From NCBI GenBank assembly GCA_001574975.1, contig KQ965897.1, forward strand, positions 1-36,548: a DNA stretch of 36,548 nucleotides, read 5' to 3'. Position 1 is the stretch's first letter; every line of letters starts with the position of its first letter. Positions 1 to 10,474 of the stretch are shown piece after piece. The position numbers and the translations under genes were made by a program. The notes under the pieces were generated by a model. It ran no database searches and was not told where the DNA came from. It saw nothing but the letters and a program-made list of their open reading frames with translations. Source of the stretch: Gonapodya prolifera JEL478. Its lineage: Eukaryota > Monoblepharomycota > Monoblepharidomycetes > Monoblepharidales > Gonapodyaceae.

Positions 1-95
1 CCTAACCCTAACCCTAACCCTAACCCTAACCCTAACCCTAACCCTAACCCTAACCCTAACCCTAACCCTAACCCTAACCCTAACCCTAACCCTAA
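1..95. repeat. Telomere repeat array, CCCTAA/TTAGGG
   Basis: About 16 perfect CCCTAA units read 5'->3' from base 1, so the G-rich strand runs off the left end and this is a chromosome terminus. TTAGGG is the usual telomere unit of many fungi and animals. The array stops cleanly at the first non-repeat bases after position 95, with no degenerate transition zone. Confidence 0.98.
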
Positions 96-703
96 GATCA
101 AGGCACCCTACCACAGTAGTTTCAAAACGTCTGGGTTTGTCCACCAGCCAGGATGCAGTGTGTTGACCACACATCAGAAATAGATTGGCAGGACTAAATT
201 CCTTCAAGATGCGCCTGAATCATGGACGGATTGACTTGCGCTTGAACTTGCTGTTAACTCGCAATATCAATCGAAGAGACACTCTAAGACGTTACAATTG
301 TAGGCTACGGGTGAGACACACATCATGTTCTATCTGTGCGGGAGAGTCAGTGACCAAGAGCTTTTTTAGATCGACCGGTGGCGGTCTCCTTCGGCTTCTC
401 CGTCTCTTTCCGCTGAATTTGTCGCGTTCCTTCTCTTCTCTGTTCTATTTCAATATTTGGGATCGTTGACTTTGCAGTTTCTGCATCCATTTGTCTGTTA
501 AATTTCTGAACAAAAGATAATTTTGTCGTTTTGACTCAGTCGGTGGGGAATGGCTTCATATAACAATGTGGATAGAGTGCGGTTGTGTCAGAAAAATGCG
601 AATTTTTACGAGATGTACGGAGTTGATCACGCGTAAGATGCTACTTTCTAAACACATACTAAAAGTCAACACTTTTTTTATTGTCCACAAACAGTAGCAC
701 TCA
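96..703. other. Subtelomeric spacer without a convincing gene
   Basis: This 608-bp stretch separates the telomere from the first gene. A 94-codon open frame at 185-469 is arginine- and leucine-rich, matches nothing I recognise and is probably chance. No subtelomeric helicase or satellite is visible. An AT-rich stretch around 650-690, just before the ATG at 704, is the likely promoter region of the next gene. Confidence 0.6.
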
Positions 704-2425
704 ATGACATCTGAAATCGCACCAGTGACCATCCAGCCCGACGGTGGTCCTGTCGCCTTGTCAAGTGACAGCACTAAAGAACGCTCTGATCCACCACAAT
801 GTGTAAATGCAATTACAGTCAGGCCTCCGAGGAGTATTGTCGACACATTCAACGCCTTTGTACCAACTGGCGACTTCGCGTTCATGAAGCCTTTCCCACC
901 GCTCTCCGTTTTCCTTGAACAATGTTTAACGCCAGAGATATACTCCATTTATAAGATTCTCGGCGAAGTCCGTCTTTGGGCAGAAGAAAACCAATTACCA
1001 TTTCCAATAAACGTGGTAAACTTCTGCGAGGTTGTCGAACAACAGAAGTACCATATTGTACAATACCTACAAAAGCCTTCTGGTGACGGAGACGGAATCT
1101 ATATTATTGGACAAGATTGGAACTATTCACCAAACGGTGACATATCAGTACTGGAAAGTATCGAATCTCAATTTACCAGCAAAAGACCGAGTGACGTGGA
1201 CTTCCATCCTCTAGTGGTTCAAAACCCAGATCAAGCAGAAACACAGAAAAACACACAGGGTAGACCTGCAATAGATATATTCATCAGTATCGAAACGGCG
1301 CAAGATCTGGCGATGCGTTTAAAATCCAAAAACAGTGATAAAATTCGGAAAATGTTTCGCGCGTCGATGGAGGTTATGCAACGATATGAGCGCACTCAAA
1401 ACAGCTTCATCTCACAGAGAAAAGTCGCTGAAGCGATACATAGTCAAATCAGGAAAGATTTTAAGGGACGCACGGAGGTACTGTACGTTGCCTACGCCGG
1501 AGACCATATGATCGATGGTGTTCCCGTAGCCACTGGTAAGGTTGGTTACTCGAAAACACCCTATGCGCGGTATTCCAGTCTGAAGCACCAGTATTCTAAG
1601 GAATTGCTGTTCACATGGATGGTGGCGTGCGTTGACGCTGAATTCTTTGAAACTCAGGTGAAAGGGAGTGAGCTCTTTAAGCTTGGGAAGTGCGACGTGC
1701 AAAACTGGACAGAAGTGTGGGCGCTCTCCAAAGTTCCTATGTCTGCAATGATAAGATTCATCGAGAAAGGGTTGAAGGAATACTTGAGCAAGGGAAGGGT
1801 TACCCCCGTGTTGCAGGCAATTATTCCACTGCAGCTGGGATCAACAGAACAACTGGCGATATTGGCTGCACAGAAAGAACTGAAAGATAAGGATATCGAA
1901 CTTCAAAGCAGCAACATGGAGGCACTCAGACTTCAATTGCGGATTGAACTGACCAAGCTCGAACGCACTAAGCTCGAAGTCTATGGACGAGACGGTAACA
2001 TTTGCCAGCTACCGCCTGCCCATGAAGAGCATGGCGACTCCATTGAGCTCTTTGCTGGCGATGATCAGGATGATGACATTAATGAGGACGAAGAACCGCC
2101 TTTCGGTACTGAAGAAATGACCTCGCACTCTCTTCCACCTCAAAAGGACTTTTATAGCTTCCTCCTTGAGCACTGCGAGTACTCAGAAGGAAGTACGTTA
2201 GAAATATTGAGTGTGAAACGAGCATTTGAAGCCTACATGGGGAGCCCCGTAACAACTCCGCTTGACAGGAAGACATTCCTGAGGGCTTATCCGAATTGCT
2301 CTTTCAGAAAAGCTCAGATATGTAAAGCGTGTCAAGCTCGACACATAACGGGATGCTACCCTGTGTACGGAAGAACAAATTGTACACTTTCGACATTTGT
2401 AGACAAATTGAAGTTTTGTTGTTAA
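704..2425 (+). CDS. MSV199-like / GIY-YIG-type nuclease protein (virus-like)
   Basis: A 573-aa intronless ORF. Residues about 186-235 (start GRPAIDIFISIETAQDLAM, later YER) resemble the MSV199 domain of NCLDV and insect-virus proteins. Residues about 258-345 (VLYVAYAGD, GKVGYSKTPYARYSSLKHQY) resemble a GIY-YIG/T5orf172 nuclease. A helical charged stretch (about 390-430) and an acidic linker (about 447-468, rich in D and E) follow. The last 90 residues carry CxxC and GCYP and match the C-terminus of the SF3 helicase encoded nearby. MSV199 plus T5orf172 architectures are known from iridoviruses, ascoviruses and entomopoxviruses, where they are thought to bind or cut DNA. It is the first gene in from the telomere and converges with the primase-helicase. 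The fold assignment is by eye; the nuclease active site is not confirmed. Confidence 0.72.
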   Translation: MTSEIAPVTIQPDGGPVALSSDSTKERSDPPQCVNAITVRPPRSIVDTFNAFVPTGDFAFMKPFPPLSVFLEQCLTPEIYSIYKILGEVRLWAEENQLPFPINVVNFCEVVEQQKYHIVQYLQKPSGDGDGIYIIGQDWNYSPNGDISVLESIESQFTSKRPSDVDFHPLVVQNPDQAETQKNTQGRPAIDIFISIETAQDLAMRLKSKNSDKIRKMFRASMEVMQRYERTQNSFISQRKVAEAIHSQIRKDFKGRTEVLYVAYAGDHMIDGVPVATGKVGYSKTPYARYSSLKHQYSKELLFTWMVACVDAEFFETQVKGSELFKLGKCDVQNWTEVWALSKVPMSAMIRFIEKGLKEYLSKGRVTPVLQAIIPLQLGSTEQLAILAAQKELKDKDIELQSSNMEALRLQLRIELTKLERTKLEVYGRDGNICQLPPAHEEHGDSIELFAGDDQDDDINEDEEPPFGTEEMTSHSLPPQKDFYSFLLEHCEYSEGSTLEILSVKRAFEAYMGSPVTTPLDRKTFLRAYPNCSFRKAQICKACQARHITGCYPVYGRTNCTLSTFVDKLKFCC

Positions 2426-3374
2426 CAAATCACCTGGATGGGACTTCTGGTCAACATAATATTTCGATCTTTTTACTTTCTGTGCAATGAAAAAGTGATT
2501 CATGAGATTCAGTGATTCCTAAAGTTCTCTACGGTATTCCTACACGGAATACAGAGGGGTACAGTATCATTTACCCATCCCTCAATTTGGGTTGCTGCGC
2601 CTCCTTACCCGCCATCAAATGGCATGTGGTGGGTGCGTGCACTTGTTGATGGCCCAACAATGTATGAGTTGTGCACTCAGGTAGAGAATGTTCAATCTTC
2701 ACAATTGCAAAGACACGTCACCGCTCACAAGGCGATCATCCAAGGTCAAAGGACAAGGAACTATTCAAAAAAAACCGTGACATAGCGGTACCAGAAAATC
2801 GAATTTCAATCTATCAGCACAAGGCCGTGTGGACATCTACGTCAAGCAGAAGTTCTCGAAAGTACAAACCCCACCACAAACTTGATGACCCCTTCCCTTC
2901 TGCTTGCGCACATGCGCACTTGTGTGTGTGAATTTGTGTATTGAGTGTATATGTTAATAAATTCAATAAGATTTGAATCTCCAAACGAACAAAATATATG
3001 TTTTTTTATATGAAAATTCCTAAGCTCTAGTACCTAACGTATACACAGTATACGCAAATACACAACCGAATGCGCACCGTGCAATCAAACATTCAAGAGT
3101 AAGTGGTCCACGAAGGCGGACAGAGTACGGTTGGTTCTGTTGTAAGAGAGCCAACAACCTGTCTTATGAGGCACACATGAAACGTTGAGACCCAGTTTAT
3201 AAAAAATAAATAACGACGTTCTTATTGTCCACTGTCAGCTCCGGTATACAATGTAATCTGAACAAAAGCAGTGTGTCTCACAAAACATCTGTGTAGCGCG
3301 CTATGGTTACTTTAATTTTTGCACAAATGCCCAGCAAATGCCAGCAGCGATTGAGTCACTCAGTGTGGGCACAC
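2426..3374. other. AT-rich intergenic region
   Basis: About 950 bp between converging genes. Open frames here, for example 2671-2931, have no recognisable product. The stretch includes an AT-rich part at about 2930-3040 and short palindromic words such as GTATACACAGTATAC near 3040, but no gene that I can support. Confidence 0.5.
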
Positions 3375-3825
3375 TTGAACCTCACAAACCCATGAACCTG
3401 GGTTTTCTATTCCGGTGAGCAATGTATTTATTAAATGTACGGAGCGTATAATATTTCGAGTTTGTACCTCATGAACCCATGAACCTGAGTTTTCTATTCC
3501 GGTCAGTGATGTATGTATTAACGCACGTTCTGTATTTGCGTTTTTTTTTGCTTTTACTTTTATTCTATTTGATGTTATCATAGGTTCATAGGTTCATGGG
3601 TTCATGGAATATGTAAAAGTGTAGTTTAGTTGTCACACAGTGTGATGCAAAAGCCAGGTTCATGAGTTCATGAGGTTCAATGTACATTGCCTTTTTTTTA
3701 TTTTTCTATTTTGGTGTTTATATAGGTTCATAGGTTCATGGGTCATGAAAATATGAAGTGTAGTTTGTTAGTTGTGCATCACACTGTGCGATGTAAAAGC
3801 CAGGTTCATGAGTTCATGAGGTTCT
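3375..3825. repeat. Iteron-like direct and inverted repeat cluster
   Basis: Two left copies of a unit containing CCCATGAACCTG (about 3378-3400 and 3466-3487, 88 bp apart) are followed by a T-rich centre near 3540. Two right copies lie in the opposite orientation, containing CAGGTTCATGAGTTCATGAG (about 3655-3677 and 3801-3823, 146 bp apart). Additional GGTTCATAGGTTCATGGG words lie at about 3582-3600 and 3724-3742. The right half is thus a diverged tandem duplication of about 142-146 bp that also carries paired CACACAGTGTG-type palindromes. Such iteron arrays often mark replication origins or protein-binding sites. Here they lie between the converging nuclease-like and primase-helicase genes. 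Confidence 0.85.
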
Positions 3826-3837
3826 GGGCTGAGTGCC

Positions 3838-6310
3838 CTACTCCATTTGCGCTGTAGCCCTGATGTTATGTACGATGATCCTATTAGTGCGCTTCCTGTT
3901 ATACTGAGGACAACATCCCTTGCAAGCTGGGTGCAAGCAATAGACGCAAAGATTTTTGAGGCGCTCCACTGTATATTGGGGATTGACAAGCATGAACGTA
4001 GCATGCTCGAGTCGTGTTGCAGGGGGGAGATTCTTATGTGCAGTGTAAGCAGCTTGTATATCAGCATAATCCATGCGTGAGCCAGGAGCCAGCTCATAGT
4101 AGTAAGCTAGAAATGCATAAAGTGGGCTGGTATTGCGACGAGTCTCGTCTCGAGCAGCCAAAAAATGTTCTGGACAGAACAAGTGTATGGCATGGTTAGA
4201 GTGTTCCAGAAGATACTGCCTGTATGTGGTGGCAAAGCGCTTAATCAGCGCTGGAATCTCTTCACGGCAAATTCTTTCCTCCAGATTTGGGATAATATCC
4301 TCAGGGAGGGGGACCTTTGTGAAAACTGCTTCAATGAGGCGTCTTGAGATTTGACCTTGGTCATCGTATTTGTACGCCAAATCGTGATTTCCGCCAAAGA
4401 GAAGGCCAATGTCCCACTTGACGTCGGATGGAGGTCGACCTTTTCGCTTGATTCGAAGGCGACCCATAGTAATCATGGTCTGAAGAGTCCTGGGATGGAG
4501 CATATCCGCAAAATTCTTTGGGAGGTCATCCGCTATGACAACCTCTTTGTCATACCACCCGCTCAGCCCAAACCTATTTTCGAAACCAGCACTGAAAACC
4601 CCATGTGACGTGAACATATTTGCAATTACGTTGATGATAGTTGACTTTCCGCTCGAAGGCACTCCTTTGAGGTAGAGCATAAATTGCCAAGCATCGCGGA
4701 TACTGAACAGGCGGCCAAAGCACATCATCAGAAACCTTTTCACTTCAAGATATGGGCCAAACTGAAGATCAAGGATCTTGTCAAAGAGTGGAGTATCTTC
4801 ACCGGTTTCTGGGAACGTCATGTTGAAATATTTTTGAACAATGGCGCTGGATGGAACGGACTGTTTTGGTGTAAACTCGCATGTTTCAATGTTGAAGACA
4901 CCGTTTGAAAACCCAAAGTATTTTTTTGTCCACCGTCATCTCCGGTATGCGTTGGTCCACCCTCTTCTCCAGAAAACGAACAAGATTGATGCCAAACTGG
5001 ATGTTTGAATTCAACAGCCAAAGGTTGTTGTAAAAAACGAAATTAATGAATGCGTTTGGCTCCATGAAACGTTCATATGCGTAAGGGGCACCGGTGACGG
5101 GCTTGTAGATTAATCCATCTTCTGCAATCAACTTGCGGTAGCCATGGACTTGTGCGTATTCGCACAAGCTGTCCTTCAGGCTCTCGTAAGCACTTGTGTC
5201 TTCGGAAACCTTCACATACATCAGGCCGCATGCGTAATGAGTATGCCTAGCGTCATCCGAGTCCAGATCCCGGGTTCCGTGAGAGAAGCAATTTGCTTTG
5301 ACGGACCGATTGGGATTCAGATAAAGGGACGAGTGCTTCGTAGAGGAATGCATGTGGTCCTGATTAACTAAGCACTCCAAACAATTTGTGGGTGTGAGCT
5401 TTGTGCCTTCGACAGACCAGCAGGTGTCCGTTGGGATGCTGATCACCTGATTCAGCAGACGCTCGTTCCCTGGTAGGTTATTCTGGAGAGTATTGGCGAT
5501 TGTCGAAACCGTAGGCAATGCAGGAGTCTTCTTCCTTTTCTGGACAGGAAGGTCCGAGTCACCCGCGCTTCCTTGAGGCAAGCCTGCGGCTTCGCCGGTC
5601 CCTTTATCCTTTTTGTTGTTTTTCGGTGCTGCTCTGGGCTTCTTGTTTTGAGTCGCTGCAGTGGTTTTCGGTGGGACTTTGGTGGTATCCAACGTCAAGC
5701 GCGGCCAATCCGGGTCGAAATGAGTCGCAAGGTAGTCTTCGATTGGGACGTCTGACATGGGAATCATGACGCGAAGGTCAGTGGGCTCTTTCTGCTTTGT
5801 CGGGAGGTTCAACTTCCGATTCTTCTGGTAGACTGAGATGTCAAATAAAGGCGCGTCTGTGTTTTTGAAACAGGCACGAACGCGGTCGGGAGCATGCTCA
5901 AAGTTTGGTATCGCGGATGATATCTTAGAAAGATCTTCGCGAGTTGACAAGGCGCCGAGGATCCAGACGCGGAACGACATCTTCATGGCGCCCTTGACTA
6001 CAGCGGGCTCTCTGTGAGCAGTGACGATGCGAGCGTTTGGTGGCAGGTTTGAGAACAGGCTTCTGACCTCCGCCTCAAAGAAATCGTAGATGGCCGTGAG
6101 TTCTTCTGCGCCGGGGGCAGTCAGAGACTTTGACTTCAGGTCAAAGTCAAAGTAAGGTTTTATCAGATCAGCAGGATCGCCGCCGCCAACGAGTTCGCAG
6201 AGGTACGGGAACATTGCGTGTTGATTCGTAAACTGTGCGAGGGTCCAGTCATGGCTCGTTGGTGCTTGACCTTCGACAAACGATTTGAAGCACTCAAAGA
6301 AGACTGGCAT
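3838..6310 (-). CDS. D5-like primase-polymerase / SF3 helicase, split by one-base frameshift
   Basis: Read as one gene this is about 823 aa with standard D5 layout. The N-terminal archaeo-eukaryotic primase domain carries the metal motif KPYFDFD (about residues 49-58), then a zinc-binding stretch of the D5 type (about 300-345, ending NCFSHG). The SF3 helicase follows, with Walker A GVPSSGKST, Walker B VVIADD, motif C GGNHDLAY and an arginine finger ISRRLIEAVF. The C-terminal 90 residues carry CxxC and GCCP. The primase frame ends at 4886 and the helicase frame opens just upstream, joined at an A7 run (minus strand, 4921-4927). Removing one A makes the two frames continuous through FGFSNGVFNIET, a typical D5 segment. 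In NCLDVs this protein primes and unwinds replicating DNA. Family confidence is high; whether the break is real is unresolved. Confidence 0.9.
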
Positions 6311-6532
6311 GGCTTGATGATGTAACGTTGGAAAAAAGTTGAGCGTTTAAGTATTGTTTTCATTGCTGCGGTCGCCTTTTTGTGGCGCATTACTCCCCAA
6401 TTGTGCGTGGTGTAATGATCGTTTTTGAAACAATATTGGCGTACATATGGACCACCGGGGCGTTTAAAAAAATAGTATTTTTTTGATAAAACATATCACT
6501 GTGAACATCTTTTTTATCGCGGGCGTCTGGCA

Positions 6533-6853
6533 TTACATGGGGAGGACAACGAGACCGCTAGATACGTTAACGTGGAGCCTTCTCTCTGAGTACGCCAGTT
6601 TGACGGTGCCACTTCCACACGCAGCTGCATACTGGGCGTCTGCAATCCGCAGATAGCCATTCTCGTCGATCGCCATGGGCAGGAACAGTGTTGAAATTTC
6701 GGGCAGAAACCCTTGATAGACGTTTCTGCTGGGTGGAACTGTGATACGACAAGAGTCTGCGATTATTGCCCTTTCCTTGTAGACCAAGACGCGTTGTGCG
6801 CTGCGAAAATTGAACATGGTTAACCATAACCCGACTACCGCTCCACTGGCCAT
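6533..6853 (-). CDS. Small protein with N-terminal hydrophobic segment
   Basis: A 106-codon frame opening with a hydrophobic stretch (ASGAVVGLWLTMF, extending upstream as WALAIG before the first ATG), then about 80 residues of soluble character. It could be a small single-pass membrane protein. The frame upstream is open only to a TAA near 6885. A GTAAGT sits at the end of the preceding small ORF, so the two may be one spliced gene, but the implied intron (37 nt) is shorter than the others here. No family is recognised. Confidence 0.4.
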   Translation of the reverse strand: MASGAVVGLWLTMFNFRSAQRVLVYKERAIIADSCRITVPPSRNVYQGFLPEISTLFLPMAIDENGYLRIADAQYAAACGSGTVKLAYSERRLHVNVSSGLVVLPM

Positions 6854-6878
6854 ACCAATAGCCAGCGCCCATTTTTAC

Positions 6879-7076
6879 TTACACTTCACTTTGTATAAAG
6901 ACACTGGGGCGTTCCAGCTGCGCGAATGTAGTACCCGCATTTGCATCTGCCACCCCGGGGTGACTTGCGTCTTCATCTGGCGAAATTTCTTCGCTGGGCA
7001 GCTCTCTCACATCCCGCTGCTCAGCAAGCGCTGAGAGTGAGGTGAGCGGTGTGTTCTCGCCGGGGACAGTAACCAT
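6879..7076 (-). CDS. Acidic 65-aa ORF, possible 5' exon of the membrane protein
   Basis: It starts at an ATG at 7076 and encodes an acidic, proline-containing, probably disordered peptide (LPSEEISPDEDASHPG). Its last codons run into GTAAGT, a perfect fungal 5' splice site, directly upstream of the hydrophobic segment of the next ORF. It is either a short first exon of that protein (cytosolic tail, then membrane segment) or not a gene. No homology is recognised. Confidence 0.3.
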   Translation of the reverse strand: MVTVPGENTPLTSLSALAEQRDVRELPSEEISPDEDASHPGVADANAGTTFAQLERPSVFIQSEV

Positions 7077-7320
7077 TTGATGTAGATTTTACCAGTGTGT
7101 TGGTTTGGTCACAGCAATGAGGCGGACGTGACCACAGAAAGGTGCCTCCTAAAGCGACTGAGTTCAAAGCGAGACATCACAAGCCGTGATGTTACCGGGG
7201 CAAGAATCGATCGCGCGTTACAATGTGTGCGCGTCTCTCTCTCGGTCCGGATCGAGAGAGCAAACGCAACTAACCTGTGTCGACGTGGCAAATCACTGAC
7301 ACTTTTATTCAAGCAGACGC

Positions 7321-9090
7321 TCAACCAGCCCTCCCTAATACAATAAGAATTGCACTCAAGGGATCCCAGACCCTATAACCGGAGTACCAGTTCCAGCAAA
7401 ATGGACCAAATTTTGGGCCTGCAACTCGGTATAACTTCATACTGGAATGCCCCCACACGGCAGAGTGACCAGTCATGACTGGTGTTGCAACAATTTTGAC
7501 TTCCGGTGCTTGTGGTAACCTTTGTGGTGAGCCACTACATGGCCAATATGTTAGCCTCTGGAGTGGGCGATCACAGCAAAACCATACCTGGTGATAGTGT
7601 GTCCTCCAAAGGTTGGGACCAGGGACTTTCGCCTTGGAGTGGCACTTGTTAGACACTCATCGGGTGCCATCTTGGTGACCCTAGCAGTTGCCACTGGAGG
7701 CAAACATGCTTCAAACTGATCAATCATAGAGTTGATTCTTTGGTCAAGCCCATGGGCCAAGGCAACAAGACTGATCATTTTGTCAACAGTCATCTCAAGC
7801 CGTGTTGCAGGAACTCTGATCATGGGAGCAAGTCGCTGCGAAATGGCAATTCCACTTTCTCCAAAAGGTTCCTTTGTCACAAAGACCTCAATAGTTGTAC
7901 CGACAGCCAAGACAAAGTATGTCTCAAGGAACCGGGGACCAGGGCCCAGGTCATTTCGGCATTTGCGAACAGCACGTGCACTGTCACACAGTGCCTTCCG
8001 GAAATCTTCGAATACCTTTGGGTTCTTCCCGTGTTTAGACTCAATCCCAGCAAAACATTCATGAATTTTAGTGTCTCCTGTATCTGGGTCATGGATGACA
8101 AAGACGCCAATGACACTTGTGTCCCGTCTTTCAGCACCGCTCACACCATCACGTGTAACTTTGTTCCACTTCAGTCTTTTGCATACGCGGGGGCTCATGA
8201 TTTGCTCAAGGAATCCAGTAGAATGCATTTGCACTGGACCTTCGCTCTCCAGCAAGCTTGCCTCATCTATGAACTCCAATCGATACCACCTACAAATGAG
8301 AAAAGTGCCACTCAGAATGTGGGTGATATCGAGTGGAATTCATATATGGCTCACATTGATTGGATAGCGGCAATTATACGAGCATAAATGTTCTCATAAT
8401 CATGAAGAAATTCTTCCTCTGAGATGCCCAGATTTTCCGGTGATACTTTGTCACCAGTTGTGATAGGTTCTCTGTTGTGCAGACAGTTTACCACAATCTC
8501 AATGAGTTTTACTGTTGGCGGCTCCAACTTGGCTAAGGAAGGTCCACTGTCTAATTCATTTATGATCAAGTTGATTTGGTTACCCATGAAAACAGATAAC
8601 TTTGCAGCAGAGAGGACCCGATGAGTGAATCTATATGCACAAATGTTAGAAAATAAAGTAGAGACCAAAATGTGTAAACCATTCTCATACATATCATGCA
8701 TGTCCCCATGGCCTTGTGTTGGAGGGAGGGACACCCAATCTCTTGGAGGGAATGCTTTCCGAAATACCGTCTCAATCCACTTATCTTTTACTGTAATTGG
8801 GAGGTTCTTCAGTTCTTTTGCCCAATTTCCCACCGCAATCAGGATGGTCTTCTCCAATTTTGTGTTTTGTTTGTAGCTGAACCTTCCAATGCTGCGATTT
8901 CTGAGGGCCTTCTTAACTTCATGGATGAAAACGGCACCATCAACTTCAAGTAGTTGTTTCACCACGTCGTCGATTACTTGGACAGTTGCGCTGGAACAAA
9001 GCTTGAGGGACTTTCTGGACAGTGGCCACAGTCTGGAACTTACGCATCAAAGGAATGCTCCTGCTCACTGTTCTCTGCGCCAAGCATCAT
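7321..9090 (-). CDS. Four-exon gene, 532-aa protein of unknown function
   Basis: Exons 9090-9044, 8990-8355, 8289-7588 and 7534-7321 are separated by introns of 53, 65 and 53 nt (GTAAGT..TTCCAG, GTGAGC..TTGTAG, GTATGG..ATGTAG with a CTAAC branch site). Joined they give exactly 533 codons, starting MMLGAENSEQEHSFD and ending LIVLGRAG. I do not recognise the family. Residues in exon 3 include HECFAGIESKHGKN, where E-x-K after a nearby Asp-containing strand could be a PD-(D/E)XK nuclease-like core; this is weak. The N-terminal part is helical (VIDDVVKQLLEVDGAVFIHE). The gene is intact and spliced in host style although it lies between virus-like genes. The next gene upstream (F-box) begins at 10097 on the same strand. 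Confidence 0.75.
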
Positions 9091-9175
9091 TGAGGCGCAA
9101 GAACGTACCCTAACAGAGAGAAGTCACATGACCGCGGTCTTTGGTCACGTGCCCAATGCACAAAATTGTAGTGTA

Positions 9176-10097
9176 TTATTGATAGTCAGGTATAGCGTCA
9201 CCCCACATTTTTCTCGTGACCCGTCTGTCAAAATTAAAGCACTTGTTCCAGTTGAGTGCAAAATCAAATGTCGATGCTGACGAATTGTCACGCAGGTTCC
9301 CAAACGACTCAAAACTGAACCAGGATCTGGTGTATAGCACATTTGTCGGAATATGTTCAGGCGGGGCATCGTGAAGCATAATGCGATTGATGCCGCATAG
9401 GAGAGGTCTGCGACATTGTCTCTCAAGGCTTCGGGCAACAAGTTCCTCAATGTCCCGAGCGGTCCAAATCTCAACCTCCCCCGGTGCTGGTGGCTTAAAG
9501 AACACAACAATTGATGCTAAGCGTCCGCACATAATCCTTTTTGCAGCACTGAGGCAAGCGTTGCGCTTCCGATAAGCCCGAAACTCCTGAAGTGCTTCTT
9601 CGCGACTTCGCCTGCATAATGGTGCCGCAAGGTCGTCGAGGGCAGGGACAGAGTCAGGATTATAGCTCTTTTGTTCATGCGTCCAGGCAAATGTTATGCC
9701 TTCATATGTGCTCGAAGTGTACCGCATCAACGGTCCCAGACAGACCCTTGGTCTCCTCTCGCATTCCCACGCGCCAACCGAATGGGTCCACGGCTGGCCT
9801 GTTAAGCGATTGATCACAACATGCCGTTTTGTCAGGATGTTGTAGCCTGGGCAATCCACTGCGTCGTCCGTGCGTTTTATGAGGTATTTCCGAGCGTCCA
9901 GAACTTCAACTTTTGTAACCCTTACTGATTGGCGAATATACTTGGACTCTGCTGCGATACACCACGTCTTCGAGACACCACGAAATTGGAACACATAGTG
10001 TGGGACAAGAAAGTTGAAGGAAGATGCGGTGGAGAACGTCAACGGGGAATGTCCGAGAGTATGTTCTGTTCTGAGGAACCTGAAGGAAGGATGTCAT
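9176..10097 (-). CDS. F-box protein, split by one-base frameshift
   Basis: The ATG at 10097 opens a short N-terminus followed by the first half of an F-box (FPVDVLHRIFLQLS). The second half (RGVSKTWCIAAESKYIRQSV) continues in a frame shifted by one base at a GGG run (10002-10004). The long frame then runs to 9176. The body after the F-box (about 240 aa) has no repeats I can name. F-box proteins link substrates to SCF ubiquitin ligases through Skp1; large expanded families occur in fungi, and F-box-like proteins also occur in large DNA viruses. The strand matches the spliced gene downstream. The F-box call rests on the standard LPxxVLxxIF and VxKxW pattern. Confidence 0.65.
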
Positions 10098-10474
10098 CTT
10101 CTAGTTTTTAGAAAGAGTAACCTCCGAGTGAGTGTTTGGTCTCAACAGACGACTGCAAAAGGCGACTCACAGAATTGTAAATGGGGGGGAATCGTTGCTT
10201 GTACAGTATATGGCTCTCGGGGTGGGTCTCCGGAACCTTTCCGTGCCAAGTAGGAATCCGACTTTTGGCAGCGGACCACTGGAGCGAAGACAAGCCTGAA
10301 ATAAGTCACTTGACGTGTGACGGCGCTCTCACCCGTCAAAACACACCTTCGGTCGGACTTTCAATGAGGTGTCTGTTGTGCTGTTAACCAGGGTGCGCAC
10401 GCTGTCGGTTTCGGAGACAGTCATTGAGCTTCGTTTGGATTTTTCTAGGGTTAGAAACCCCTGATACCTCTTCG
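10098..10474. other. Intergenic gap, no gene seen
   Basis: About 380 bp with only short overlapping frames on both strands and no recognisable product. It may hold the promoter of the F-box gene to its left. Confidence 0.5.

Noticed and set aside
556-948. Minus-strand 130-codon ORF near the telomere
   Set aside because: Antisense overlap with the start of the MSV199-like gene; composition not protein-like.
3375-3825. CRISPR array
   Set aside because: Repeats occur in both orientations with irregular spacing in a eukaryotic chromosome; no cas genes.
4921-4927. Programmed -1 ribosomal frameshift at the A7 run
   Set aside because: A -1 slip does not enter the helicase frame; a +1 or -2 change is required, so a canonical -1 signal is excluded.
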